Shown: positions 23,961-36,387 of the stretch, one piece after another
Layout: each line of letters opens with the position of its first letter
How positions within the stretch are numbered: position 1 is the stretch's first letter
NCBI GenBank assembly: GCA_026874595.1
Contig: CM049309.1
Coordinates: forward strand, 20,492,033 to 20,556,032
Source: Sipunculus nudus
Lineage: Eukaryota > Annelida > Sipuncula > Golfingiida > Sipunculidae
Length of the DNA stretch: 64,000 bases
Direction: 5' to 3'
Notes under the pieces: model-generated
Seen by the model: only the letters and a program-made list of their open reading frames with translations
Database searches by the model: none
What the model was told of the DNA's origin: nothing
Position numbers and translations under genes: made by a program

Positions 23961-24789
23961 ATGGAGCGTCAGGTGAATAACTGAGACAGTCCAAGTTAGA
24001 TATTGTGCGGTTTTATTTCCAGTTGTCTTGGATTACGTGTTGATGATGGCAGGGGTCTGTCTGCCAGTTCCCTGCCCAACACAGGTTTTTGTATCAGTAT
24101 TACTACGTCACAAACCTTTACATCATCTTACACTTTTTCTATTGGATATTGGTTGTGTGTCATTATGACATACCTGAATGTTTAGATAACCATATATATC
24201 TTCGGCTTTCGCCTACGCACAAACTTTTTCCTTGTTTTACCTAAACCTCATGTAATATCATTATATTCCTGTCACTGATAAATTCAGGGTACCTATTTGT
24301 TTCCTAATGGATTCTATGTGACTCAGCTACTATCTGACTCACTTTTGGTACTGTTTTCCTGTCCTAAATTACTGCCTTATGCATAGGCCGGTATTCACCG
24401 TACCTTTGACTTTTATATCATTTTACACTGTCATCCAGATCTAAACCTGGCTTCTGCTGATGCCTATAATAACAGAATCTATTTTGACTTACTTGATTAA
24501 GTTTACCTTCACATGGCTATAACAATTATACCAGTCTATAGTAATCACTGGTTGTCTGCATTCAGAATTTATGTCCATTAAAATATTCATTTATCAGCTT
24601 CTTTTCTAAACCTATATGCTAACCGACATATGGAGATCGGAATCCAAACACCTGTCTTACAATGGTAGACTATGCGTTGGTACACCAATGTAGGCTATTA
24701 TCATTTCTCCCTGTCGCTCTATCTGTCTTTCCATCTGCTGAACTGGTAACTGATCTTATGTGTACCAAAATATTGCGTTAAAATCAGTA
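23961..24789. other. Possible LTR body, otherwise no gene
   Basis: This stretch should hold the rest of the LTR whose edge is at 23,911. No matching CGTTGTAACA end is visible. No reading frame of note. Confidence 0.35.
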
Positions 24790-26440
24790 ATTATTTATAA
24801 TAGATATTAACACCTCTTACCACATAACAGTACCACAAGACTGGAGGAACTGATGTAACACTCCATGATGAATATAAATGCAAAGATTCATACTTATCAA
24901 TGCCTTCATTGTTCTGATACTGGAGCTTTTGTATCAAATTTTTAAATATTGTTTGGGGGGGGGGGGGGGATGGGCCACATAGCTTGTAGGATATGGATAA
25001 CAGAGACCTGATTTCAGGTTTCAAAGGTGATATTTCAGGGACCTCCCCGGATTGTGAAGGTCCAGTGGTTACAATTTGTGTCTTGCAAATGGACAACTGC
25101 TAGTTAGAGCAATTTGTGCCCTGTTAACAGAATGAATCTTGGAAGTTATCAAAAACAGAGAAAAATGTGCTAAATGCGGAAAAATACAGGTGGCCCCACC
25201 AGTCTGCAGGAAAGGAAGGCACACTCCATGATGAATATGCATGCAAAGAATCATGGTGATCAATGCATTAGTTGTTAAAATACTCGAGCTTTTGTATCAT
25301 ATTTACATTATTCTGGGGGTACTTCTGAGCCCCATCACTGACTGAGGAGTTTTTGGCTCATTGAGCAGCTACAGCTTGCTGTGGTCTAGACCTCAGCCCT
25401 GCGCACTCCATTAGCATGTTCACCGAGCCAACAGACGCCATGCCACACCAAGCAAAACAGAGAGCTGTGAGAGATCACCTCGGTGTATCCTGGACAGGTG
25501 ACCTTGCAGGAAAGCTACAGCATCCACAGCCCCAAAGGCAGAAGCAACCCACATTCCCTCTACCGATCCGAGCAGCGGAGACCAAGCCATGCCATTCGAG
25601 AGCCCAACCCAATCTTGTGAATGACAGTGTTTCGAGATGGAGTGCCATTTTATTCTTGCAGTTTAGGCCATTTTGACCATTTTAGCAAGATTTTTCTTCA
25701 TTAGCCGAATATCTCTGGAGGATATGGGTAGCAAAGTAAATTTCAGGTTTCCCAGTAGATTTTTCTTTGACCTCCCTGGATGTCAAGTAAAAACATTTTC
25801 TAGGTCCAGTGGTTACGATTTGTGCCCTGTCAACAGATGACCACATCTGTTAAGGTCTCAAAAATAGATCAAAACAATTCATTAAAATGAGGGGAAAAAA
25901 TACACGTTACAGGGCCTCCCTGCATGCCAAGTTAGAAGTTTTTAGGTCCAGTGGTTATGGTTGGTGCCCTGTTATCGGATGGACAGACAGACAGACGGAG
26001 GATGGACAAAGAGTGCTCACTATAGCTCAGATGACTAAAAGTCATCTGAGCTAAAATTTGTTAAAAGATCAATATATACAGGTGGCCCCACCAGTCTGCA
26101 GGAACTGATGAAACACCCCATTATCAATATCCATGCTAAGAATCATGGTGATCAATCCATAATTTGTTCTGGTACTTGAGCTTTTGTACAAAATTTTCCA
26201 TTATTCTAGTGGGTAATTTAAAGCCCCATAGCTAAGAGGTTATGGGTAACAGAGAACTAATTTAAGGTTTCCCAGGAGAGTTTTATATGAGCTTCCCTAG
26301 ATGTGAAGTAAGAAGATTCCAGAACCCGCACTTACGATTTGTGTCTGGTTAACAGACAGAAAGATGGAGTAAAGACACACGGACGCCTGACAACGAGTGA
26401 TCAATATAGTTCTGATGACTTTCAGTCAGCTGAGCTAAAA
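24790..26440. repeat. Satellite-like repeat units with shared GTGG...CCACC core
   Basis: Diverged units carry CAGGTGGCCCCACCAGTCTG, ATCATGGTGATCAAT, AGCTTTTGTATC and CAGTGGTTAC(A/G)ATTTG. A hairpin of two 14-base arms (TAGCTCAGATGACT, spacer, AGTCATCTGAGCTA) lies at 26,024-26,054, and a variant at 26,404-26,440. The same family fills 62,150-64,000. An insertion of unrelated sequence (25,340-25,680) interrupts it. Confidence 0.8.
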
Positions 26441-27296
26441 AAACAAAAGAAAGTTAACAGATGGTTTGATTAAGAAAGAGAAAATGAAAGATAAACTAGG
26501 AAAATTATAGGAAGTAGAAAAATGGCTGCCCTGAATAAAGATTTTATGGATTTCACCTTTCATTTTGGTATTAATCAGTTATGATAATCATGGTATTTAA
26601 TATTTAGTAAATTCTAAACTATGTTATTTATCAAAACAAAAGACAATGCTTTCAATTTTCTTTGATATGCCTTTAAACTAAAGAGCCTGCATAGAGCTTC
26701 TTGTAAACTCACCAAGATCAAAGTCAGTGAGATTTGGTCAAGTCATCGTGTACACAGCCTGTTTATGTGTGGGTACCCAAACATGAACTGTTCCATGTCA
26801 AGAGTGAGTAGTGAAAAAATTAGATATAAATACGCATGAGTACACACAAGTCACCATTTAGACTTGTTATTATTTTGATTAACAAGGTATTGAAAATGTA
26901 TTTACAAGTCATGTCTGCTTGACAAGCTCCATTTCTATCAGGTATGAAGAGGAACTTATTTTTTTTTTACATTCCTTAAAATTGTTGAATAAGTATGAAT
27001 ATATATTATGCATACAATAAAAAGTATTTGTAGTATTTCCAAATCTTTTGTACTAAATTTGATACACTTTATGAAATATACTTTTTATTATTATCCCTGA
27101 TTATATATTAAGAATGGTGTTATTTATGGTTTCGCAAATGGTAGTAAATCATATTAAATTTCTGTACTGGTACTGTGTTTTTATTGCAAACTGTGCAACT
27201 TTTTAAATGAGAGCTTATTACTTTAATTTATTTCATTCATCCAGGTAACTAAGTATCCTAGCCAGAGCCATGAACCTGAGGTCCCACACACCTGAA
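26441..27296. other. No recognisable feature
   Basis: AT-rich DNA with no credible gene on either strand. Confidence 0.5.
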
Positions 27297-27461
27297 TATC
27301 CGTGCACTGACTGCACGGAGCCCGTATGAATGAGGCACAAAGCAATTTTGTGTGAAGCATGTGTAGACTGGCAACATCGTGTCTGTGGTACAGGAATTAG
27401 CTGGACAGACTACAGGACAGCCATGAGAACAGGCACGACTGTCAATTGCAGATGCTTTTGA
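27297..27461 (+). pseudogene. PHD-like zinc-binding domain fragment
   Basis: The plus frame gives YPCTDCTEPV, one in-frame TGA, then MRHKAILCEACVDWQHRVCG and SWTDYRTAMR, ending in CRCF. The C-x2-C ... C-x2-C-x2-W-x-H-x2-C layout is a PHD-like finger. I associate it with invertebrate transposon-derived proteins (inference). The stop and the absence of neighbours make it a remnant. Confidence 0.5.
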
Positions 27462-28764
27462 TACCATAGAAATAAGGTTTCTATATAATAATTGTTAACT
27501 CCAGAGAACCTGTCAGCAATTTTTTTTTTAGAGGGAGTATTTACAGTAGCCGTGTTTTTGGTATTTCTGGCCCCCTAGCTCAAGGAACGTCAGTTTCCAT
27601 TTTTTACATACAAGAGAACAGGATGTAGTGCCACAGGACCTGGTAGGAATTTTGTGATTTTTGACCCATAAGTATCAGCTCAGGTATGTGCATCAGTGCC
27701 CTGTGTTTCATGAAAAGGCCCATATCTGGTATGTTGTCACAGCTTGTAACTCTGGAAATCCGTTGATTTAAGGTGAATGATAACCACCTTGCTTTGTACA
27801 CAGGTGAAACATGTGCGTTTGGTATACGTTTGGCCAAGATGGCAGTGACTGTTGATTTCTTCATTTGTAATTAACAATCTTAGGCCCACTCGAGCCTTTG
27901 AAACTTGTATTTGATGGAAGCTTCACAATATTTAAGATATGTTTATTTCCATTTGGTCCATTTGAAAATGTAACTCAGCAGAACTTGAGTGGAGCTGTGA
28001 ACTTCTGTGTAAAGTAGAGGGGGGGGGGGGGGAGGGGGGAGAGTTATTGGGAATATGGCTGTCGAGAAAAGGGGGTTGGGGGTGGGGGAGAGATCAGATG
28101 TACTTGCTTTAGACAAGGGCTTGGTGTGTACTTTATTGTAATACTCCTGTAAACATAGATGATGTTATCAGATTGATGTTTATTATATTTGTTTATTGTG
28201 ACATCATCAGATAGGTGTTTATATTTGTTTACTGTGTGGCCAGCTGTTTACACATGTTACAAACCATGTTCTCTTGGTTCAGGTATATGCATCTGAGTTT
28301 GTATAGCGTTACCACAGCAGTGACCAGTAGTGTGGGACCTTGAGATGGTGCACAGTTGTAAGCTGGCTTTAATTGCAATCAGTATCAGTTTACATTGGGG
28401 ATTTTTTTAGAAAAATGTAGCCTACATTACAGATAAACATGGTGTTACTTTTGGAATAACGTTGTGGCTATTATCATCATATTGGTATTATATTATTGTC
28501 ATTTACTGTCATACTGGTGTAGTTATCTCATGGTTGTTCAGACTAAAGGTACATTACTTTAATTGACACTAACACCATGTGCTAATCATGTTTCCCCAGA
28601 GTTAGATATGAAGTTTGCTGTCATGTGTAGTCTTGGCTGTTTCTTGCTAATCTATAAGTTATTCAAGATAACAACACACATGTCAACTGGTTGTTTAACA
28701 TTATGACACTCAGTGACCATGTCACAGTTTTCATAGTTTTTACATTTGTGGGGTATTTGCTTGT
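27462..28764. other. No gene; G-rich tract
   Basis: A long G-rich tract at about 28,017-28,092. The rest is AT-rich with short, unconvincing frames. Confidence 0.5.
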
Positions 28765-28771
28765 GTATGTA

Positions 28772-30776
28772 CTGTAAAAGTCGTTGCAGAAGTCGCGACT
28801 TGTACTAGGAAATCGAATTCTAAAAACTAGAATTTTCTAGCAAAGTCGGAGTGCGACTTGTAAAACGTACTTATCCCGTTTCTGTCAGCTTTCCCGGTAC
28901 ATGGAACGACGTCAGTTGAGCGATAATCGGCAATACCTTTAACCAGTGCTTTGTGAAACGTCTTTCCCCAATAATTTAAACTTTTAACCATCTCTTATGC
29001 TTTATATTTTGTGAACTGACGAAATTTTCATTTTATTAACATTAAATGCAAATTTTAAATTTGCCCAGTTCAAGACCTACCCGTTCTGACAAGTCGCCAT
29101 TCAAGTGACACTTCCTAATCTGCGTTACTATTATATCATGAGTCAATTTGACGCATATGCCAGTCTGCCGCTCTTTGATGTACATTTTCTTTCCGTTTAA
29201 CTATATGGGTATGCTTTCCATAATGAAAAACTCCGGTTCCATATCCGTTTATGCATGTAAAGTTGCGTCACATTAAAGCTTGATCCACTACACATACGTC
29301 GTGAATTATTTTTGCCTGCCCAGTTGATCGCTGAATACCAGCTGACCTTTGAAGCCGTGTAGCGGAAGTTCAAGCCCCGGGTCACCCGTGCAATGACCTT
29401 TACATCCCCATGTCAACTAAGCCTTCCGTGACTGATATCCACAATTATTAACTCTCATATTAAGAACCATTAGGTCACTGTCACCATCTCGTGGTTTTCA
29501 AGCATTTTGGATAACAATGTTATAACGTTTCACGTGAGCTACAAATATACGATTTTCTTCGAGTGTTACCCGTGTCTCTTTCAGGACGATCGTATGCCCA
29601 ACAATATGGCGGCACGCATGCAATACGGTCAATCGTGCGTTGACTTATTCGTGATTTTTTTAATCAAGACATTAATCGATATAATGAAATAACAAACACC
29701 ATATAGGTATATATTTTATTTACTTGAAATGCCACATACGCACCTAAATTTCACGGGAACCGGCACTGTTTGGTGTCATGACGGATCTGGTTCAACACGG
29801 CTGAGCTTGCCATACATCCAAGCCACTTGAATATAATCACTGATAACGATGGAAATTGGGTTTTCCAGATATTATCAAAGAAAAATAAATCATTAGTCGC
29901 AGTAAATATAATATCTGTAAATTCAATTATGTTTATTTTACGTTAACTGACCGGTCAATAAAGCGTTCATTATCCTCCTGTTGACTGACATGTATTTCAG
30001 TGATTTCAGTAATACCGTGCATGTGCCGCGCCTAGATGGTAAGTTGTAACACTTAATTGAAGGGATAATAAATTCAGTTTTAGAGCCCATTTAAGAAATT
30101 AGGTGAATAAATTCAAACTGAATTATTCTTTCCATCTTTCAGTTGTCTTAAGTCAGTTCAAATCATGCCCAATGCGACGGATTGGGACTCGTCACGCGTA
30201 CGCAAACTAATCATAGTCTAATGAATCCACCCTACGTTTGACGATCTTTAACAATTTAAAGAGTTGCTCGATTGTGACAGTATTTTGCCTCAGCCTCTTT
30301 TAGTTTATTAATACAGTCCTTTAACTTGATATTTGCATTCTAATGTTACTTAACCTAGTAAGAAACGGCAACAATGACATCGTTTCACAGCACAAAATGT
30401 TATCCGACGCAGCCGACTTTGGCACTGTACAAATCTTACCTGACAATTGAACCCCGACTTTATATGTTAAGATTCTGTTGTTATTCCTTAAATATAAGCA
30501 TTGTATTAAAGCTGTCCAATTATTTTTACGTTTAAATGGTTTATCTAGTTTATAAACAACAAAAGTACTACGGGGACGTTGGTTGTAGTCTTGCATCGCA
30601 AGGAATGATACTCAAATTCCAAAAGTATCAGGTGGTTGGGACGCCTCCGATGTCTGGGTGCGACCTATATTAAGGACTTTTCCTGAAACTAAACTTGAAC
30701 GGCTATTCCCCAGGGGGATCCCAAAAGTCAGGGTGCGACTTGTAATAAGGATGCGACTTCTGCAACGACTTTTAGG
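28772..30776. mobile_element. Non-autonomous DNA transposon, 2,005 bp, 22-bp TIRs
   Basis: TAAAAGTCGTTGCAGAAGTC (start of a 22-base arm) at 28,775-28,796 is repeated in perfect inverse at 30,753-30,774. The subterminal GTGCGACTTGTAA sequence recurs next to each end. The flanks carry GTATGTA on both sides (28,765-28,771 and 30,777-30,783), a likely target-site duplication of 7 or 8 bases. No transposase is encoded, so the element would depend on an enzyme supplied elsewhere. The superfamily is uncertain; an 8-bp duplication would favour hAT or P-like elements. Confidence 0.8.
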
Positions 30777-31079
30777 GTATGTATTTTCATGTGTTCACTT
30801 ACTCTGCATATTTATGTGTATAATGGTTTGACTGCATCAACCTAGTAGTATTTGTAGCAGGTGTCATACTGTAAATATCATTACATTTTGGCATTTGTCT
30901 TTGCAGGCTCACCATAACTTGATCATGTTGTTGTGCGTGGAGCAATGTATTACAAATAAATGGTGGAACTACTCCAGTGTTGCTTTTTGTCAATCATTTA
31001 CTAGAGAACAGGTGAAATGAGGCATGGATTGAGTGGTAGGTAACACCACTGCTGAATACAGTCAACTTAAACTCTAAGA

Positions 31080-31970
31080 AAAGGGCATTAATTTTTTTCA
31101 ACGTAAAAAACCCACTGCCTACCTGTCTTGTCTACTGGAAAACTCTCCAAGATGGGTTTACATGCCAAATTTCAGGCCAATACCTTGACCTGCTCTTCAG
31201 GTATGAGCAATTTTCACCCAATGCACATGTATGGAATAACACCACATAAAAATAATTGCAGATGGAGCTACCAGTCTTAAGTACAAGATGGTGAGTCCAA
31301 GATCTATGGATATGCAAAATATCAGGCCAAAAATGCCTGAGAAATTAAGGCATTCATTTATTCCACAAATACAGGAAGATTGATGGTGCCGCCTGTCTGG
31401 TTTATGAGAAAACTTTCCAAGTTGGATTTACATGCCAAATTTCAGACCAGTATCTGGACCCACTCCTGAGTTATGAACAATTTTCACCCAAAGCACATGT
31501 ACAGATGGACACCACGGGAAAACAATGGTGCCACTTGCTTTGGTACAAGATGGAGGAGTCCAAGATCTAAGGATAGGTACAATTTCAGGCCAATACTGTG
31601 AATCATTCCTGAGAAAAGGGTATTAATTTTTTCTACAAAACAGAAAGCTAAGTGGTGCCACCTGTCTGGTTTAAGAAAAACCTTTCAAATATGGATTAAC
31701 ATGCCAAATTTCATAACAATACCTAGACCCACTCCTTAGAGATAATGTGGGTTAACGTACAAATGATTGCCGACGCCACTCCATCACATTACTGAGCTCA
31801 CAGGTTTGCTAAAAAATGAATTAAGCCAAAAAAATAAGTAAAATCTGATAGAGTTTTTCAGTTAACTAATCTTTTGCATTTTGCGATGCTAGCTCCTGCC
31901 ATTTTCAAAATAGTATGGGTTAAAATTCAGAAGAAGCATTAGTTCACAGGTTGGTTCTGAGGGGCATGAC
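31080..31970. repeat. Diverged tandem repeat, roughly 250-bp unit
   Basis: At least three units share CTGTCT(T/G)GT, AAAAC(T/C)(C/T)TCCAAG, GGNTTTACATGCCAAATTTCA and CAATTTTCACCCAA. GGTGCCACCTGTCTGG links it to the other satellite-like families in the window. No coding. Confidence 0.75.
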
Positions 31971-32251
31971 ACCAATGAGGTGATCACATGATACATCATG
32001 GTGTAGAGAGCAGTTACTCTTTAAATAAGAAAGCTACACGCTTATTCTATCTAGGTCTCAATCAGTCTACACTCATTAACATTTTGCTTATGGTTGTGTA
32101 ATCCTGATAGGCAAAGTACCAGGAAAAGATCGTTCCAGACTTAACACCTCAGGGAAATGTAATTCACACACAATGCTTGGACCTGATGACATATGCACCT
32201 GTCAGAATCAGAAGATGATATAAACACTAGGGTGTAACCTGGTCAAAAATA

Positions 32252-32735
32252 CTTCCAGGAACAGTTTCCATAAATCTTGGGTCCTATATCTATCAGGGTT
32301 ACACAAGCAGAAGCACCTGAACTCATATAAATAATTTAGTGTATTTGTAGGGTAAATTTGATAAAACAACATGTATTTGTCATTTAGAGTAGCTAGGGTG
32401 TTTACTAGGTTGCTTCCAGAAACAGTTTCCATAAATCTTGGGTCCTATATCTATCAGGGTTACACAACCAGAAGCACCTGAACTTAAATAAATTATTTAG
32501 TGTATTTGTAGGGTAAATTTGATAAAACAACATGTATTTGTCATTTAGAGTAGCTAAGGTGTTTACTAGGTTGCTTCCAGAAACAGTTTCCATAAATCTT
32601 GGGTCCTTTATCCATCAGGGTTACACAACCAGAAGCACCTGAACTTAAATAAATAATTTAGTGTATTTGTAGGGAAAACTTGATAAAATAACATGTATTT
32701 GTCATTAAGAGTTGCTAAGGTGTTAACTAGGATGA
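32252..32735. repeat. Tandem repeat, 161-bp unit, three copies
   Basis: Units beginning CTTCCAG(G/A)AACAGTTTCCAT start at 32,252, 32,413 and 32,574. They contain TCTATCAGGGTTACACAA and GTATTTGTCATT(T/A)AGAGT. They are nearly identical. Minus-strand frames of about 60-75 codons inside are repeat products. Confidence 0.95.
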
Positions 32736-33626
32736 CTGAGAGCAAGGATGATATTGATCCATATTACATTCTTAATGTAATATAAACACATATATGAAAT
32801 GATGGATTCATACTATTATATAAATCACAAGTATTGTTACAATACCTGTTAAGTTTGTTTTCAATTACTGGGTATTTTAAGTTTGTTTTCAACGACTGGG
32901 CATAATACTTACAGTTGCAATGACAAGTTATTAGGCTTGTCTATGCTTTGTGTCTTTTTTTCCAAATACAAACCATCAGATGTTGCGTATGGCATTTTCC
33001 AATAAGATTTGACATTGCCCTTGACCTTGAAGCGTGATATGTATTTTTCCTGACCATAAAGGCACCACCGAATGAATGGTCAAATTGATGTGACAAAAAG
33101 TGACACCTTTGTCATTCATTTCTTTATGTCTTTATTTATTTATTCGTCTCTTCAGCAGTTCATTTCGGCATTTATTTAGGCCTTTGTTCATTTATTCTTT
33201 AATTCACACTTAATATCGCTCTGTCGGAAAATAGAGCAGGCACCCGTCTACACTGCAGTACACAGCCAAACGCTCCTTTCCGCTCGCCCGGCCCCTTTAT
33301 TACTGAAAAACGCTTTCCAAAATTACTTCTCCTTCCCGTATTCAGGGCCCTCACAGCCTTTTATGCCATATTTCAATATTTTCACAAATAAAACCCGAAA
33401 AACAGCAAGCCGGGTAATAATGCAGCGGGGAGCAGGTCTAAAAATTCCCTCTAAAACCCCTTGGAAAATTAACAACCCTTCACCATTTATTCCCATCATT
33501 TATTATCAACCAAACAACTGACTGTACGCCCTTCTGTCCGTCCGCCCGCCCGCCCGCCCCTGAGCGAGCCCATATACAGTAAACCCCGCCGGTCCGCCAA
33601 TTTCACTCTCCAAACCGCTTATCAAA
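32736..33626. other. AT-rich then CpG-rich leader of the endonuclease ORF
   Basis: AT-rich up to about 33,230, then GC-richer with many CpGs (33,260-33,620), as in a gene start region. A (CCCG)-type run CCGCCCGCCCGCCCGCCCC lies at about 33,541-33,559. No TATA box is obvious. The following ATG sits in AAAATGGCCGC, a YY1-like start context. Confidence 0.4.
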
Positions 33627-33992
33627 ATGGCCGCTGCACCGCCATATGATTTCGTCCGCAGCAAGCTGACCAAGAAACTCTCGGCAACAACCGGCCCACA
33701 GGGCTGCCGGCTCTGGACGGGCGCAACCGCAAACGGGTACGGCCGCGTCAGAAACAGTCTGGCCGGCCACGGGGTCACGCAGCCCCACAGACTGATGTAC
33801 ATGTGTGTACACCGCCAGACCCACCTGCCACAGCAGCAACAGGTGTCCCACCTCTGCCATAACAGACTTTGTTGTCTCCCGGACCACCTGGTCCTCGAGT
33901 CTAAGGCCGACAACAACAGCAGGAGGCCCTGCCACCTCCAGGGGTCCTGCACTGGGCAGCACAGACCGCCGCCCTGTCTGCTACCATCCTGA
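33627..33992 (+). CDS. His-Me finger endonuclease-like protein (I-PpoI type)
   Basis: An intact 121-codon ORF. Residues 27-45 (CRLWTGATANGYGRV) and HRLMY at 54-58 precede VSHLCHNRLCC (73-83), then DHLVLESKADNNSRRPC (86-102) and a final C108/H112/C117 cluster. This is the His-Cys box layout of I-PpoI-like homing endonucleases (zf-His_Me_endon family). H75 is the general-base candidate and N96 or N97 the metal-binding asparagine; the cysteines and histidines would bind two zinc ions. Such proteins cut DNA. The start follows a CpG-rich region and has an A at -3. GC content is far higher than the surroundings. It stands alone, so whether it is a host gene, a mobile endonuclease or a retrocopy is open. 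Confidence 0.65.
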   Translation: MAAAPPYDFVRSKLTKKLSATTGPQGCRLWTGATANGYGRVRNSLAGHGVTQPHRLMYMCVHRQTHLPQQQQVSHLCHNRLCCLPDHLVLESKADNNSRRPCHLQGSCTGQHRPPPCLLPS

Positions 33993-34111
33993 ATCGTCCG
34001 TCCGTCTGTCTTTCTTTTTTTTTTTCTGTCTGCACTGGCTTTTCTTTCTTTCTGGACTTTTCTCTGTCTTACTTTCATTTCATTCTTTCTCCACTTGTCT
34101 TTCTGTCTTTC

Positions 34112-34159
<48 letters not shown>

Positions 34160-34185
34160 TATTCAGGATGGGTCACGCGCGTCGA
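33993..34185. repeat. 3' flank with CT microsatellite
   Basis: T/C-rich DNA after the endonuclease ORF, with (CT)n at about 34,112-34,152. It creates a low-complexity frame that is not a gene. Confidence 0.7.
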
Positions 34186-34645
34186 AATTAAAAAAAACGA
34201 GAAGGAACCCGTCAAGGCAGGAAAAGAAATTTATATTGTATAAACAACACAGGTACATTTATTTATTTATGTATCCATTCATTCATTTATTGATTTATTT
34301 ATTTATTTACTCGCCCGTCTATGCATTCATTTATTTTATGTATGTTTTTCAAAAAATAAAATTATATTTAAAAAAAAAGGAGAAGGGACCAGCCTATTTT
34401 TCAATGCCATTTACTTATCAATTCAAGGCAGGGAACCAATCTGTACCCGTCAAGGGAACAATTGATATTTTATAAACAACACAGATACTGTAATTAATTA
34501 ATTAATAGTCAGTTAAATAATTTAGTTATTAAGTTATTCATTGCTTTATTCCATCACCCGCTCATCTGTGCATTCATTCATCAGTCATTTTAACACGGCA
34601 ATATATATTCCTATATATAAAAAAAAAAGGAGAAGGCACCAGTCT
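34186..34645. repeat. Diverged tandem repeat with poly-A and AATAAA
   Basis: A-rich tracts followed by (G/C)GAGAAGG(G/C/A)ACC occur at about 34,190, 34,372 and 34,622. Each of the first two is followed by GTCAAGG and TATAAACAACACAG. AATAAAATTAT precedes the second A-tract (about 34,357), resembling a polyadenylated 3' end. Confidence 0.65.
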
Positions 34646-36387
34646 CATTGTTCAGCTTAAAACTGTTTATTCGGCGCGGTTTGATTCCAGGAAAATTTCA
34701 TTTTTTCTTCACAAGTATAAATGCAATATTATTCACAGTAAAAACCATTCCTAATAAAAAGACTTTATGCCGGCAGGCCGGCCGGCTGGCTTCACGCTTG
34801 CTTCAAACCGGGAGAAAGGAGACGGGGTCAGTCTGCTCTGGACAACTGTCACTTGTCAGGCAGCCAAAACACCAGTCAAACTCAAAAAATAAAATATTCC
34901 AAACAACGCCAGGCCACAGTTGACACCCAGAACATCTCTCCTCTCTAACCAGACCATTCGGCACACCAAACTGGCCCCGGTTTCCACATCCCAGGCCATT
35001 TTCCCAGGATGCCAGCACACGCCAAGAACTGTCAACACGGCCGCCGCTCCTCGGCCGGGCCGCGCACAATAAGTAGCCGCTTTCTCCGGCATCCCGGCCA
35101 GGATTCAACTCTTTAAATGCTGTTTGCAAAAACATGTCAGATCATGTACAATGTTGGTTTTTTTCTATCAGACTTAACCTGTATGCATGATATGAACCTC
35201 TCCTGGCTGCAGAATTATCAAGAAATGAATTTTCATTCTAATTTTATATGGAAATGACACTCTAGATATTTTTTCTGCCATATCATTTTGAGTTTAGGAT
35301 TTTTTCATGATAAATGTGACATTGACCATGAGTGTAATGCATGAATTGTCCCTTTTAAGACTTCTGAAGTGTCATTAAATGAGCGGACATTTGAATGTTA
35401 ATTGAACTTGACTACATAAAAGTGTTACTGTGTCACTTGACATAGATTTATGAGATTTATTTATTTCACCACCTTCAAATGCTGGCCATCTTGGAATTGG
35501 GGTGAAAAAACCACTTCACAAAAGATAAAATTTAGTGGCGTCTTATTTGTGCATTGAAACACTATAAATAATATTTCAGGTGAGAAACCTTTGATAACAT
35601 TTTTGTCCAACCTAAGTGGCTCTTAGAAAAGGCTATAACCAGAGGTCCAATCTTGTGAATGTGCCGCAACTCCAAAACAAGACATAGAAACATAAGAGAA
35701 AATATATATCACACACCCCTGTTGACAGCTTGAAATACCTTAATTTATGAAGTTGACTGCTACAACTACCAGGTGGTGTGCGTATTATTTTTAGGTTTTG
35801 ATTTGTAAAGTTTTTTTTATACAACTACCGGGTGCTGTCCCAGTATGTTTATGTTTTGCACCACTGATCTTGTCCAAAGCAAGCTTATTGCAGCTTTTTT
35901 ACAAGGGTAGAAAAAAATCTTTGAATGTAGTTAAACAAATAGCATATTTTAAGAAAAAAGCATTACACTTTTTAAAAATTTATCTTGCCTAGTATGCATA
36001 TAGGTCCCTTTTAAGCCCACATTGAGGCAGGTAAATAAAGAGGTCATATTGTGAAAGATGCAGGAAACACTTCAAAGCCACATATTATGAATGAGGGCTG
36101 GAAAACTATTGAGAGGAGAGAAGGTTTATATATAGTAATGAAGATGCTTGAGGACATGAAGAAAAACTTTCTACCCTAAATGTTAGTGTTTGAAGGTAGA
36201 CCTTTAATCCCTAACTCAAGGGTTAATTTGCCCGCTACCCGCCCCAACAAAAAAACACTAAAAAATTTGGGAATAATACCAGGAACAGATTTAAATATCA
36301 AATTAAAGGTCACTCGATCTGTTCAGAAAATTTCATTTCATTTAGATGAAGTTTAGCAATTAAATGTTAAATACAAAATTACACACT
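34646..36387. other. No supportable gene
   Basis: A GC-rich patch at about 34,770-35,110 has overlapping frames on both strands (for example 34,803-35,135 minus) with no known motif. The rest is AT-rich. Confidence 0.4.

Noticed and set aside
33506-34078. 190-codon minus-strand frame opposite the endonuclease
   Set aside because: Antisense shadow of a GC-rich coding region. It includes the poly-T/C flank, has no motif and has the composition of reversed coding sequence.
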